Positions 1 through 10,064 of a DNA stretch of 18,778 nucleotides are shown piece by piece (position 1 is the first letter of the stretch; each line of letters opens with the position of its first letter). Position numbers and translations under genes: made by a program. The stretch lies in the NCBI GenBank assembly GCA_015143735.1, contig VKHC01000109.1:1-18778 (forward strand), read 5' to 3'. This stretch comes from Synura sp. LO234KE (lineage: Eukaryota; Sar; Synurophyceae; Synurales; Mallomonadaceae). The notes below the pieces were generated by a model that searched no databases, had not been told where the DNA came from, and saw only the letters and a list, made by a program, of their open reading frames with translations.

Positions 1-117
1 ACGGACGCTCACACCAACCTCGCAATTAGCAACAACCCATTTTGCAACTGATATGGTGCCTTACTATGACCAAGGCAGGGGGAGAGCACCAGGTCAATGT
101 TATTGGTAACCTTATAA

Positions 118-310
118 GCCATCCGTGTACCAAAATCCGTACTATAGTGCGCGCGCGCACTTTGTTAGGAACACTAAAATAAACACAAAAAGTATACCGT
201 TAACGTACCGTACTATAGGAAAACTGTGTTTTTACACTATAGCAAGCGGCAGTTTTTGTAAAAAACACTTTTGGAAAAATTTAGTAACCGCTAAAGTATA
301 AAAAGAAAGT
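118..310 (+). repeat. Dispersed repeat, copy A (inverted partner at 9189-9351)
   Basis: This arm aligns along its length with the reverse complement of 9189-9351. Shared blocks, in order, are CATCCG-GT-CCAAAA-CCGTAC, TTAGGAACA, AAAAGTATACC, TATAGCAAGCGGCA and AACCGCTAAAGTA. By eye the match is roughly three quarters identical, with small gaps. It includes a 14-nt alternating purine-pyrimidine palindrome at 147-160. Confidence 0.7.
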
Positions 311-940
311 TTTGTTGGGGAAAAACTTACAGTAGATTTACGAACACTATTTCAGTATTCCGCAAGTACTTTTCATAGTCATTTGCTAATGCTATATATC
401 TCTCGACATATTTGCACTTAGCTATAATAGCGATGTTTACAAGAATATGGACCACCAGTACATGATTAATAGTCTGCATGTATAATATATTTCCATTAAT
501 AATATGTGGTAAATATCGTCTCAGTAAATCAAGAAAATAGCAAAAAACAATTGGGCAATAATATCAGGTATTCTATTGCAGCTTCCCATTCCCTTTCGTT
601 TTGATCTTATTTTATCGTATTTGAAGTTTAGAATCTGTCAGAAGGTTGAGTCATGTAAGTTTACTTAAAATATGTTTCAATGGTTGAGCCAGGAAGAAAT
701 TAAGGCAAGCGATCTCTAGAGGATGCCAAAATATACTTCCTCTGTCTGGTGAGCTTCAGATAGTGCAGAACCTTATTAGTCTTATTTGCTGATATTTAGT
801 ACAAGAAACTTTAGCCGTCACGAGATAGGACTTTAGGAGTCTTAAAGTAAAACTTTAGCGCACTAAAGACGGTACTTTAACGGTACATTAGGAACACTTT
901 AACGGACAATATAGTGTCCAAATTTCGGTACACAGATGGC
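118..940. mobile_element. Short element with terminal inverted repeats (MITE-like)
   Basis: The left end reads GCCATCCGTGTACCAAAAT. The reverse complement of the right end reads GCCATCTGTGTACCGAAAT, so the two ends form an imperfect terminal inverted repeat of about 30 bp ending in a shared ACTATA block. Between them lie about 820 bp with no coding potential and many copies of the words TACTTTA/TAAAGTA and TTAGGAACAC. No convincing target-site duplication is visible: TTATAA abuts the left end, but AAAGTA follows the right end. A non-autonomous DNA transposon is the simplest reading. The left arm (118-310) also matches 9189-9351 in inverted orientation, so this arm may belong to a larger element. 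Confidence 0.5.
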
Positions 941-1679
941 AAAGTATTTTAATTGCAAAATATAGCAGAGCTAGACGTGCTCAGGAAAAAATACGATATC
1001 TTCAAACAATATCTTTTCCTATAGACTAGCAAGATAATTTGGTGAACTTAAAAAATAGCGTGCTTGGTATTCTATCTTTCAACGACAGTCCATCAACCTG
1101 GTGCAAAGGAGTTCCTACTTCCGGCAACTACTAGTCAGATAAACGAGAAATTATTTCCCAATAATTTAGTACTGCCTATGCTATATTAAACCCTCTCATC
1201 CAGGATCTACATAATATATCTTCCATATGCTGCAGAAACAATTTTTTTAATCTTTTCTCAAACAATCTCGACCAAGTTCATACATACACGTTGCACAGAT
1301 ACCTCGAAACATACAGCTAACTTTGGATTCCAATTATATTTTTATGTTAAGCTTTCACGTGAAAATATGTTTGTATTAAGATAGCCCACGAACACAAAAC
1401 GATTGTAAGATTAAGGTGGTATTCCAGATTTATCTTTATCTGGGTTTCTTCCATAGAATTTTGTGATTTTTAATCACAGAACGTTTGGAATATTACTTTA
1501 GATTTTGATTGGCGATTTTGATGGATTGATGGCAGCTGCTATATTCTAAATATCATTCCTGAATCAGTGCACGGTCTACATTATGAAGAAATATATAAAT
1601 ACAAGCGAATACCGAAGGAAATCAAAAAAATAAAATTTTGGATCATTTTTGTTTCAAAAATGCTGGAGAATGACTTGTA
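941..1679. other. AT-rich non-coding stretch
   Basis: I see no open frame of note, no RNA gene and no clear repeat here. Its right edge (about 1585-1600) holds a run resembling a TATA box, upstream of the hypothetical reading frame at 1680. Confidence 0.5.
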
Positions 1680-2063
1680 GTGTCGATATTGACGCGCCAT
1701 GATATCCTCAACTTGGAGGCAGAAGGAGACACTCACGAATCCAGTAGCGAGGAAAGAATGACATCACTGTTCGGGGTAAAAGAAGTAGTAGAAGGAAAGA
1801 GGGCAGGCAGGCTGGAGTCATTGCAATTAATCCTTAGCACTACTGGTAGTCGGGACGCGTACCACAAAGGTAGTTATTGCCGACTATGTCAGCAAATTAA
1901 TGCCTGGCGAGCTTATGCACTGACTTTTAGGGATGATGAACGACATTGTCTTGGAAAAGGTTTGAGAGACCAATTATTGGCCCGAAGCGAGATCGCTATA
2001 CTGACGAGACTTTTTCAACTTCTTCGAGCAGGTGATACCTCGTGGTCTTTCCCGGCAATTTGA
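1680..2063 (+). CDS. Hypothetical open reading frame, 127 codons, Cys/His cluster
   Basis: I do not recognise this frame. It opens with GTG just after a stop, so if real it is more likely an internal exon than a complete gene. A plausible splice donor (CAG|GTGATA, near 2030) would end it in frame. The translation has an acidic N-terminal third (residues 12-26). Around residues 66-90 it has a Cys-x-x-Cys pair followed by an Arg-rich stretch and a His-Cys, which could be a small metal site. After that comes a helix-like basic and leucine-rich tail. Composition is more protein-like than in the neighbouring frames, but there is no homology I can name, and it lies in DNA otherwise full of element remains. 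It may be a chance ORF. Confidence 0.25.
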   Translation: MSILTRHDILNLEAEGDTHESSSEERMTSLFGVKEVVEGKRAGRLESLQLILSTTGSRDAYHKGSYCRLCQQINAWRAYALTFRDDERHCLGKGLRDQLLARSEIAILTRLFQLLRAGDTSWSFPAI

Positions 2064-3231
2064 TGCTAATATGTTTTTCTCCAAGAAGACTTTCTTTGTC
2101 GCAACAGGTTGCAAGCCAGCTCTCTATTTTGGATAGCAACACACTACGCACTATAGACGAATAGGAGAGTGTAGGAAATTGCACACATTCATTCAGCGTC
2201 TTTCCTCACACAAGCATGGCAGTCATATAGATACCTCAGCCCTCGTGGGCGATCGGTGCAGTAGAAAAAGAAACAAATTATTTTCTACTAACACTACATG
2301 GCAAAGTCTGCGGTACATTATCAAGGCCAGGTTTTTTCTTTCTTTTATTCCCAATCAGATCTCAGGGATAATCATACACTTCGGCGGCGTTGGGTATCCT
2401 GTGCGTCGTGTATGGCTGATTCAACCGGATGTCTTTTTTGCAAAGGCTACCTCTGCCTTACGTCACCTCTTGACCTCTGGTGGGGACTGCACGTGGTGTG
2501 GCTTGTGCAAACCTGCTTTCTCAAGTCCTCTTACCCCACCAAGTTTCTCCCCCGTGGTATCACGGACGAAATCCTCGTCCTATAGCACGAAATCCTCGTC
2601 CTTTTTGCGTCCGTAGATGGCCCGTAGGGAGAACGTTTTACAAGTCAAGCTGCGGAGATTTCGAGGAAGCACTGACCTTGGCCTTCCAGTCACAAACGCA
2701 CACAAACGAGTAAGCTTAGCCACGGTTATTAACAACGTGGCACGGTATATGCGCACATAATTTTTTCCCACTTGCATTCTCCGCTTTGATTCTGATTGAT
2801 ACGTGTGTAACTCGACAGCACTATCACTGTAGAACTTCACCCCTATCGTCTTTTCTTGCACCAATTGTACGATTGCTTTCTGCTGGGCATGCCATTACAC
2901 GTCCTCTACTTTCTTTGCAAACTCCGACCGCATCCCCGAGAACCTGCAAGTGCACACCGCTTCTTTTTCAGCGTGACAATTGCTTACTGTACTGAATCTC
3001 TGGTGGACGCTACCCACAGCCAACAATTTCACCCTGGGATAGCATACTGAAAAATGCTATTTCCATTCTACTCATGATGGGGGGATTGCATGACTGCACA
3101 CGGCTACTAACATTCCTCATTACTTTCATTCCAAATAAACTGAATTTAAGAAAAACGCGGCCGTCTGATCTTCTACACGTTTTTTTTAACTTAAAACTTA
3201 GCTTAGCAAAACATGACGGCATATAATGCTA
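2064..3231. other. Gene-poor stretch with a short tandem repeat
   Basis: Several short open frames occur here, all low in protein-like character and overlapping one another on both strands. I do not call any. At 2566-2601 a 15-bp word (ACGAAATCCTCGTCC) is repeated at a period of 21 bp. Nothing else stands out. Confidence 0.4.
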
Positions 3232-3826
3232 AGCACCCATATGAGCCAGATTGGCGAATCCCACGAGGGGTATGGGCAAACGCTGATCTTCTCCACGTGT
3301 ACTTCGACATCCATCTTTTCTCCAGTTATATTAGTGGCTATGGCGGTAAACACTTGATTCCATGATATGTCCCGAAGAAAATTCTACGCCACCACTTGGC
3401 GCCATTCTGGCGGCTTGGTCTTCTCTCTCCAGTCATCCGCACCGTACTTCAGTACTGGTTTATCACCTCTCTATCGAGTAATTTACTACTGCTCATTTTG
3501 TATCTCACGCAGTCCCATAGAGCTTTCCGCTGATGAGTAGCACTGCTTCACAACTCCGTGAATGAAACGATACCAAAGCACCCCAGTAAGGCGCTTTATC
3601 TCAATGAAATACTCTGGCACTCTGTGAGCATTACTAATGGAGTTAGGTTGAAGGTACGCCTCATTGATCCTGCTCCCCTCGTGCAGTAGGTTATCAAACT
3701 TTTGTCTTACATTGAGGTATTTGAGGTATTTTTATATCGTCGATATGACCCATTTTCGCGAGGTATTGGAATAGTTTCATAAGCAAGCGTATATCCAGTT
3801 GGACATCATGCTCCCATTCTGACCCC

Positions 3827-3911
3827 TTCTGAACTGGGCTTGCATCACGGATATCTCACCTTGGGAAGTCAGTCAATCTAACATCAGAGTCCAAAGCTAT
3901 TTACAAAGCTC
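3827..3911. repeat. Direct repeat, copy 1 (partner 4020-4105)
   Basis: About 85 bp repeated at a spacing of 193 bp. Shared blocks are TTCTGAACTGGGC, GCATCACGG, TATCTCACCT, GGGAAGTCAGTCAATCTAA, ATCAGAG and TTACAAAGCTC. Confidence 0.85.
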
Positions 3912-4019
3912 CGTCTCGGGGGCTTTAAATTTACAGTACGATTTCTTCTACTCGTTTAGGTCCCTTACTCATTCGAGGAGCCCCAACCCTCTTCCAGATC
4001 TTACTCCCAGTTTTACCCA

Positions 4020-4105
4020 TTCTGAACTGGGCAGGCATCACGGGTATCTCACCTCGGGAAGTCAGTCAATCTAATATCAGAGCTCAAAAGCGAATTACAA
4101 AGCTC
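4020..4105. repeat. Direct repeat, copy 2 (partner 3827-3911)
   Basis: Second copy of the 85-bp repeat. On the minus strand this copy is open and protein-like, whereas copy 1 carries stops in the first part of the frame. Confidence 0.85.
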
Positions 4106-4439
4106 TCTTAGCGCTTGTGCACTCTTGTTCTTTTAACCTCTCTTAGGATACTTTGTGGTACGTAAACGTCGCCCGAAATGTCTCACAAGAATTTACCATA
4201 CTATTTCTTATAATTGCAGCCTGCCCAGCCCATTGTAATCCTCCATCTCTATAGAAAGATATCAACGTTTCTACTCTGCCCCAAACCGTGGGCAGTCACA
4301 AAAAATCTTCAATAATGACCTACGGGTATTAGGAACGCAAAGAGGGGCGCACGATAGAGGCCCGATGAAAGCTGCTCATTCATGTACAAGTTCGTCATAT
4401 GCTTTTCGAATATCCGGCGCTGGGAAGATGTGTACTATC

Positions 4440-5045
4440 ACGTTGTTTTAAAGACGTGACCGCTCTGACACGCTTCTCAAATATGGGGTTGACATGGATG
4501 CACTGCTTCCCTACTAGTACCTTTCGACACAGTTAAGAACAACGTGTCATCCACAAACGCTTTAGCTCCTCTTTTCCCCAATCAACGTATTATAAGACAA
4601 GCACAAAGTAACCTCACCAATACCCTCAGTTCATCAATATATTTGCTCAGCGCCAGGTATAAGGTATCTGGGGTACAGCAATCAAACTAGTTCAAGAAAC
4701 GCGGGCAAAACATCTCTCACTCCCTACGTGCTGCATACGTCGGCCACGCATGCCACCAAAAGTCCCGTGGTATCGTTTATGTCGGGCGTGCAAATTTCTT
4801 CCTTCTTTTCCTCCTTTGAAGTATGATTGAGCTTCCATTGGGCTTCCGCTCCGCTTGATAACTTTGACCTGACCTGGGGCTTCTGGATTGCTGTCGACTT
4901 TGTTTACTGTGTACTTACGAGACGTTGCCGGGCGACGGGGCGACGCAGGAGGGTTGAGGATGATCTTCCCGTTGCCGGGGACAAAATGGTCGTCCACAGA
5001 GAAATTAAATTTCAACAAGTTACTGTCGCAGCATCTGCGCCGCAT
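4440..5045 (-). pseudogene. Decayed reverse transcriptase fragment (probably non-LTR type)
   Basis: Two reverse transcriptase landmarks lie in order on the minus strand. Near 4665 one frame reads AVPQ and, after a one-base shift, the next reads DTLYLALSKYIDELR. Together these resemble the GVPQGDxLSP...IDEL block of reverse transcriptases. About 35 codons further on, near 4560, KAFVDDTLFL matches the catalytic A/F-x-DD box with both aspartates kept. A stop and frame changes separate the two. Upstream in the same direction, 4692-5045 is open for 117 codons from an ATG, is basic and proline-containing, and ends just before the AVPQ motif, where the fingers and palm of the enzyme should be. I do not recognise that part confidently. 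A FVDD box preceded by IDEL favours a LINE-like element over Ty1/copia (YVDD). The fragment is dead. Confidence 0.55.
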
Positions 5046-5248
5046 AGTGTATCGGTACTGCTGTTCCTTGTAGCTAGCGGGCTGCTACACTGATTAACTA
5101 CTGTATACTTTCACTTCTGTATTTTATTCAACTGATCAGTAGTTGGCGTATCTCCGCTAAGGGGATCTATTCGTAAGCTAGTGCTGGGTTGTAGTCAGTT
5201 TTCTTAGACTTCATCTTCATTCTTCATTTCTTGCACTAGTAGCATGTG

Positions 5249-5438
5249 TATTACATTCTTCTACATTATACTTCTATTAATCTTTCTATATTAGTTTAGT
5301 CTAACTATGGCTGCTTCATCTGGCACGGTAGCTACTCTGGCGGAAGACCTAAGCGGTAATCTACGGTGCTCTTAATACTACCGTCTCCTACCCGTCTATT
5401 ACATTATACTTCTTCCTATTAATCAATCTTGCCTAGTT
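5249..5438. repeat. Imperfect direct repeat, pyrimidine-rich
   Basis: 5249-5280 and 5396-5438 share ATTACATT, ACATTATACTTCT and CTATTAATC in the same order and orientation, about 150 bp apart. Confidence 0.45.
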
Positions 5439-5855
5439 ACAGTAATTCCATACTAGCTTTACTCTATTTCTGAAACTGCTCTTGGTGATTCTAGCGAATT
5501 CTTCTATATGAGAAGTTGAAATAGCTTGTTAGGTAGCTTCACCTATACGACCGTGGCAATAAGGAGGATATTTATATTTATGTATATGCAAGAGCGGGGT
5601 GTGGCGCTGCATATTTCATGTTGCGTGTGCCGGTTTTGACATGGCTGAGATGACATATGTGTGGCGCGGGATGGTATGTCACGTGTATATGACGTACAAG
5701 CGACGTGCTCAAGACGTGAGTGTACGAGCATGAGCTAGGGGAAAGGTCTATATGGCGGGGAAAGCATAGCAGAACGTTTGGGAAGCACGAGGGGACTAGA
5801 AGTCGGCAGCAGGAGTGGCGTAATCATGCGGGGAGATGCAACGTAAATTATTTTT

Positions 5856-5876
5856 TCTCAAGGAAAAACCTTGAGA
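5856..5876. other. Perfect 8-bp hairpin
   Basis: TCTCAAGG, five A residues, then CCTTGAGA. There is no adjacent gene end to make it a terminator. Confidence 0.6.
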
Positions 5877-8539
5877 TTTGGGCTGGGCGGGCATCTTGCG
5901 TGTGGAGTTATTTCAGATGTCCTGAGGCGAGTGTGAGTTTACGAAAAGGATTTACAGCGGTTACGAAGTGTTTGTAAGGCAACTACATGGTTACTTTGTA
6001 TGTTGGGAGATGCCCGTAGCTGCTGGTTGACTTGTCTTGGAGGTTCTTGAAATGAACAATGAATTATGATCAAGTCGAACAAAAATAAAGCAAATAGCGA
6101 ATTGGCTTTCGGTGGAAAGTGGTTGTTGAAACTCTTTTATCGATTGGAATTGAAGTTATCTGAAAGATATTGAAGCTGGGGTGCATTGTCGGGGTGGTCG
6201 AATACCTTGAGACTCGAAATGAACAATTATCTTCCAAATGGAATGACGGTATCAAGAAAAGCCATCTCAGAGCTTTATTTATTACATAGGTCGAAGAGTT
6301 AAAAACTTTGGTGCGCTGTCGTCCGTCAAGATCCGGTTACGGGAGAATTTAAACTAAAATTTAGGTTTTTCTGTGGGAGGAATAGAGCTAAAATGTTTTT
6401 AGCTAGAATGTTTTGGGGAATTAACTCTTCACCTAGTTAAATTTTATACCTTCAACGGATTTGGCTCTTGCACGATATTTCTTGTGATCTCAAATCATGG
6501 TTTCTACACGATTTTGCCATTTGAAAATTTGGACGGTTAGCGAAATTTTTGCTTGACCTTAAATGCTTCATTTTACCTGATTTGGTGCATTGTCTCTTGC
6601 AATATCCTACTTCTATTTTTGATTTCACACTTTGAAATTTTAAGGTTTATCACGTCTGGGTGTCTGTACGTCGGTGAATATGCCATGGGCTTAGCTTTAC
6701 GTAATTATAAGTTGACTTCTGCGATGAAAGTGTTTGGCGTTGAGCCTTGTATTGACTATTTCTGGTTAAGAAGTGCGTTTCTAGCCTTTGGAACTAACTC
6801 TAGTGGCCTACACTTGCTGTTGCAATCTCTGATATTGTTTCTGAGTTAAGTAGTCGTCGTAGCAAGGTTTTAGCGTCAAGCGTACGTTGGAAGTCAACTA
6901 AGTAGTGAGAAAAAAGCCCTCTACCGAAGCGCTTTTCTTATTCCTACGGGCTTGACAATGAAGCTGAGGCATATTACTGAACTTCTAGTGAGGTCCAACA
7001 AGCTCGCAACCACTCAGTTCAGGATAGACTTTAGCTCTTCGCTGCTCGAGGTAATATGTCGGTACTTCCGTGAGTATATGTACCCGAGTTGCACGCCACA
7101 AGGGAGACGAGAAGCGCTGCGGCAATATCTCCATATCGCCTTACCCGTCGACCAGAATTCCCCGCCTTCTATCAGTCTATGACAATGGCTTGCCTATCGC
7201 CCAAAGTTCAGGTGCTTTAGTAGATAAGTTAGGTGGGTTCAGTCTCATTCATAAGTAAGATTGCTACCTTAACTTGCTACTACAAAACTAACTCAGAACC
7301 AATAGTTGTAAAATATGACAACGTCAGTAGTACAACTTCAACTTATAATCGACACCTTCAATAAATAGTTGGAAGTATAATACGGTAGATGTTCAGGTGT
7401 TCAACCTAATTATATCATTTATGTTGCAGCATTTGCTGAGTATCTAATATCTAGTTAGCAACAACTGCGCTCTTACAATCACAAATTACAAAGGACACTA
7501 CTTCGACAAAAGACTCCTTTACTAGTTACCAAGACCGATCCAAGCTAGATAGCTAAATGAACTCCTCGCCACAGCTCAGTGTCCCCTTGAATGAGTCAAA
7601 CACAGTGGTCTAGTTTTCGTAAAAGTGCAACTACTTTTCTTTTTCTCCCCGATCAGCAGTGAGTGCAGTAACTCAAAGATTTAAGCACCCACCCGGTCTA
7701 GGGGGTTGTTAAATGTCGACTACATATGGGGAGTGGGTATTAAGGGGAAGGTTGATGTTCCGTCGTCATCTTGTGGGCGGCCTAAAAGTTTAGTAGTCTG
7801 TATGATATCTTGGCAGTACCACCACTACCCTACGCGGGCAAATGTAAATGGAGGGTACAACTTTCGACCACTAATGCAGCCAACTAGCGTTTGAAAATGT
7901 GTGGGGCAGTTTTTTTCATGCTGCGGGGTACATCCGTTCTACTTTTCTACGTGCGCCTTCGTCCTTCCTCCAGCCAAACTTCAGCTGGAGCCATCAAGTG
8001 AGTATTTTTCCTGGTGCTGACTTCACCCGCGGAACACGTACCTTGTGGATGTGACAACCGGAGCGTCTTAGCAGAGAATCTTATCAAGCTGATGCTATAC
8101 CCGCAAAGTCGTTGGTAGACCGGTTCCTTGCCTTATAGATAGATCCTCAATTCCGATTATTTCATCATTTCTGCCGCTGTTATGGTCTTGTTCGATGTTG
8201 TGGTCCGTTTTTTAGCGCTCCTTCTCTGCCGCACTGATCTTGATAATTGTGGTCGAGAAAGCGCTTACGTGTTACGTTTTCACATAGTCCCATAGCAGTA
8301 GTAGCTGGAGAAGTTTATCATGTTTCTCAAAGGAGGATTTCTGCTTTTTGTCATTCGTGTACCCGGCCCCTGTGGTGCTAGCTCTTGCACTGCTCCTTTC
8401 AATGCTTGTTCGCACCTTCCTCTCCGTGGCACCAACTCGTGCAACGCAGTTGAGCAAAGAAGGGGGATATACGCATCCTCCGTGCTTCTAGTTTCACTCA
8501 GTTGGGGACGCCGTCTACACAGCCGTATCTAATAATTCA

Positions 8540-8700
8540 GAGTCCCCATGTACAAAATAGTTAACCCTGTGACCGAGTGGGGGAAGGGTGAGACGGCCTC
8601 CGCCCGAAATTGCGGGAGAGTTCTACCCGGGAAATAGTTAGTATGCAACGACATCCCCAACTAGACAGAAGGGGACGTGCATGGCACACCGGGATAATAT
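8540..8700 (-). mobile_element. Relic of the retrotransposon 3' tail (related to 16790-16920)
   Basis: On the plus strand, AACCCTGTGACCGAGTGGG at 8561 matches AACCCCGTGACCGAGTAGGG at 16809. Further shared blocks follow in the same order: TTCTACCCGGGAAATAGTTAGT against TTCTACACCCGGAGGAGACAGTTAGT, then ACATCCCC, then ACAGAAGGG. On the other side the match continues through TACAAAAT against TACCAAAT. The segment therefore corresponds to the 3' UTR of the minus-strand element at the window's right end, without any coding part. It is a 5'-truncated copy, or a SINE that borrowed the same tail. It has an extra C/G-rich insertion in the middle, which holds a small hairpin (CCCG...CGGG). Confidence 0.6.
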
Positions 8701-9188
8701 GTACCTACAATGGACCACACAGGGAGGTCACAGCATTGCAGCGACGCATGAATGCCAGTGATATCAGCAAAGATGTGGACACAAGGTAGTAATTGAAATT
8801 CTTGGCGCTGGAAGGCGGACCACCAAAATGGGAACAGGACAAAGTGTTGGCACGCTGTTGCCAAACTGAAAGCCTAACAAGGTAAAAGTTGACACTTGAA
8901 AATTTTCGCCAGCGCAATTTTGCAAAACAAAAATTAGATTAGGAGTTAATTGTCCATGTGCTCCAAACCTAAGTTGTTGCGTAAAAAATACTTTGCCAAA
9001 ATTTGAACCCCAGGAGTGGTTGCCCACGAAACTTAAATATCGTTCTCGACCAAGATTGAGTTGGCTAGAGACCTGGATTACCTTTGCCTTTTGTGGTATA
9101 CCCTTTCATCCCTTACTCCTTCAAGGCTACAATACTCCAACGAAAAATTGAGCATTTCAGTTAATGTATGTTTGCTTGCTTATTAATT
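8701..9188. other. Non-coding stretch
   Basis: Overlapping minus-strand frames of up to 87 codons occur between 8661 and 9027, but none has protein-like features or a plausible domain. I see nothing else. Confidence 0.4.
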
Positions 9189-9351
9189 GTACTTTAGCGG
9201 TTAGTAAAGTTTTTTAGATTAAAAAGTGCCGCTTGCTATAATCTAAAAGCACATTTTCCCAAAAGCGCGGTACTTTAAGGTATACTTTTCGTGTTTACTT
9301 TCATGTTCCTAAAGTACGCACAATATTGTACGGGTTTTGGAACCCGGATGC
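9189..9351 (-). repeat. Dispersed repeat, copy B (inverted partner of 118-310)
   Basis: The reverse complement begins GCATCCGGGTTCCAAAAC. It follows copy A through TTTAGGAACA, AAAAGTATACC, TATAGCAAGCGGCA and AACCGCTAAAGTA. Its outer end faces right while copy A's outer end faces left, which is the geometry of terminal inverted repeats of one large element, or of two separate copies. Confidence 0.7.
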
Positions 9352-10064
9352 AGGTTGAAGATTCCGGTTTTGCTGCTCGTAATTTTCCAGCTTGCAGCTC
9401 GCGCTGAGGAAAGCCGGGAGCAGTCGCCTCCTGAACATTTGCTTGAAGAAGGCTTGGATCTAGTGGCCTATACTAGGCGAATTCTGAGGCAAAGCTGCTT
9501 AGAAGTCTAGTAGTAGTAAAACACTTAGAAATATTTTGGCATAATCACACAAAACACCTTGTAAAAATTCGCGGCATATAGGTCAGTGCTTGTTATTTAC
9601 TATCAGCGGGTGTTGGAAGTTTGTCCTTCCCACTTTGAGGATTTGTCATTGGCATTCAGCCAGACCTGCTAACTACAACATATCGGAAAATTGGTACAGC
9701 CCACCCCGTCCGCCTGTCTTCACTCTGATATATGTGTATCGTTCCACCTCTTTTTCAGAAAACCAACAACAACGATCGTCGACAGTACGAGCGATCATAC
9801 TGGTCTCGTTCGCACATATTTCTATTGGAATAAAACATTGTTGAAAATCTAACAATTAGTTTACACTAAATTGTGATCAAAACCCCTTCCAGAACCGTGT
9901 GGCAAATGTCGTGGCACCGAGTGAGAAAACCGCTTAGAATATATTAATACGAAATAAGCAGGACGTTATATTCTCGCGAAATGGAGTGTAAGTATGTATA
10001 GGTAAAACAAATCTGAAATGGTCGTCGACGGTAGCACCGGTAATTTCCGTGTATCGCTCCGTTG
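9352..10064. other. Intergenic region downstream of NAPRT
   Basis: No gene is supported. Two overlapping frames at 9590-9855 on opposite strands look random. The last 100 bases must hold the 3' UTR of the minus-strand NAPRT gene, but I see no canonical AATAAA on that strand near the stop. Confidence 0.4.

Larger units (their letters stand above)
3232..4110 (-). pseudogene. Decayed coding region of unknown family, with an internal duplication
   Basis: Reading the minus strand gives protein-like segments broken by frameshifts and stops. In order these are: 4020-4105, continuing to about 3935 in a shifted frame (start LTDFP, then GEIPVM and AQFR); its partial duplicate at 3827-3911; 3700-3819 (start WEHDVQLDIRLL); 3486-3698, open for 70 codons in a second frame (RLTGVLWYRFIHGVV in its middle); and, after a cluster of stops, about 3232-3470 in the same frame with one further stop. 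Both copies of the duplicated piece keep the GEI-VM-AQFR pattern, so the duplication happened while the region was coding. I recognise no domain. It lies downstream of the decayed reverse transcriptase on the same strand, so it may be that element's C-terminal part or an unrelated dead gene. Confidence 0.4.
5046..8539. other. Long AT-rich stretch without a recognisable gene
   Basis: I can support no gene here. 5249-5280 and 5396-5438 are related pyrimidine-rich direct repeats (TATTACATT...TACTTCT...CTATTAATC). Between them, at 5307, an ATG opens only 22 codons; this could be the edge of a retroelement, but that is weak. A perfect hairpin sits at 5856-5876. Open frames at 6553-6849 (hydrophobic, TTG start) and 6952-7182 are possible relics without identifiable domains. 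The rest (7260-8539) holds only short overlapping frames. Confidence 0.4.

Noticed and set aside
5249-5400. LTR followed by the start of a gag-like frame at 5307
   Set aside because: No primer-binding site, no matching second LTR and only 22 codons before a stop.
6164-6288. Plus-strand protein-like stretch of about 40 codons
   Set aside because: Too short, bounded by stops, with no recognisable motif.
6553-7182. Two plus-strand frames of 98 and 76 codons
   Set aside because: The first lacks an ATG near its start and is merely hydrophobic. The second has no identifiable domain or splice context. Both are compatible with chance.
8350-8365. CATTCGTGTACC as the missing partner terminus of repeat B
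   Set aside because: Only 12 bases resemble the terminus; the following sequence (CGGCCCCTG) does not match AAAAyCCGTAC.
8990-9030. Possible tRNA B-box (GGGGTTCAAATTT on the minus strand)
   Set aside because: No A-box at the right distance and no cloverleaf could be drawn.
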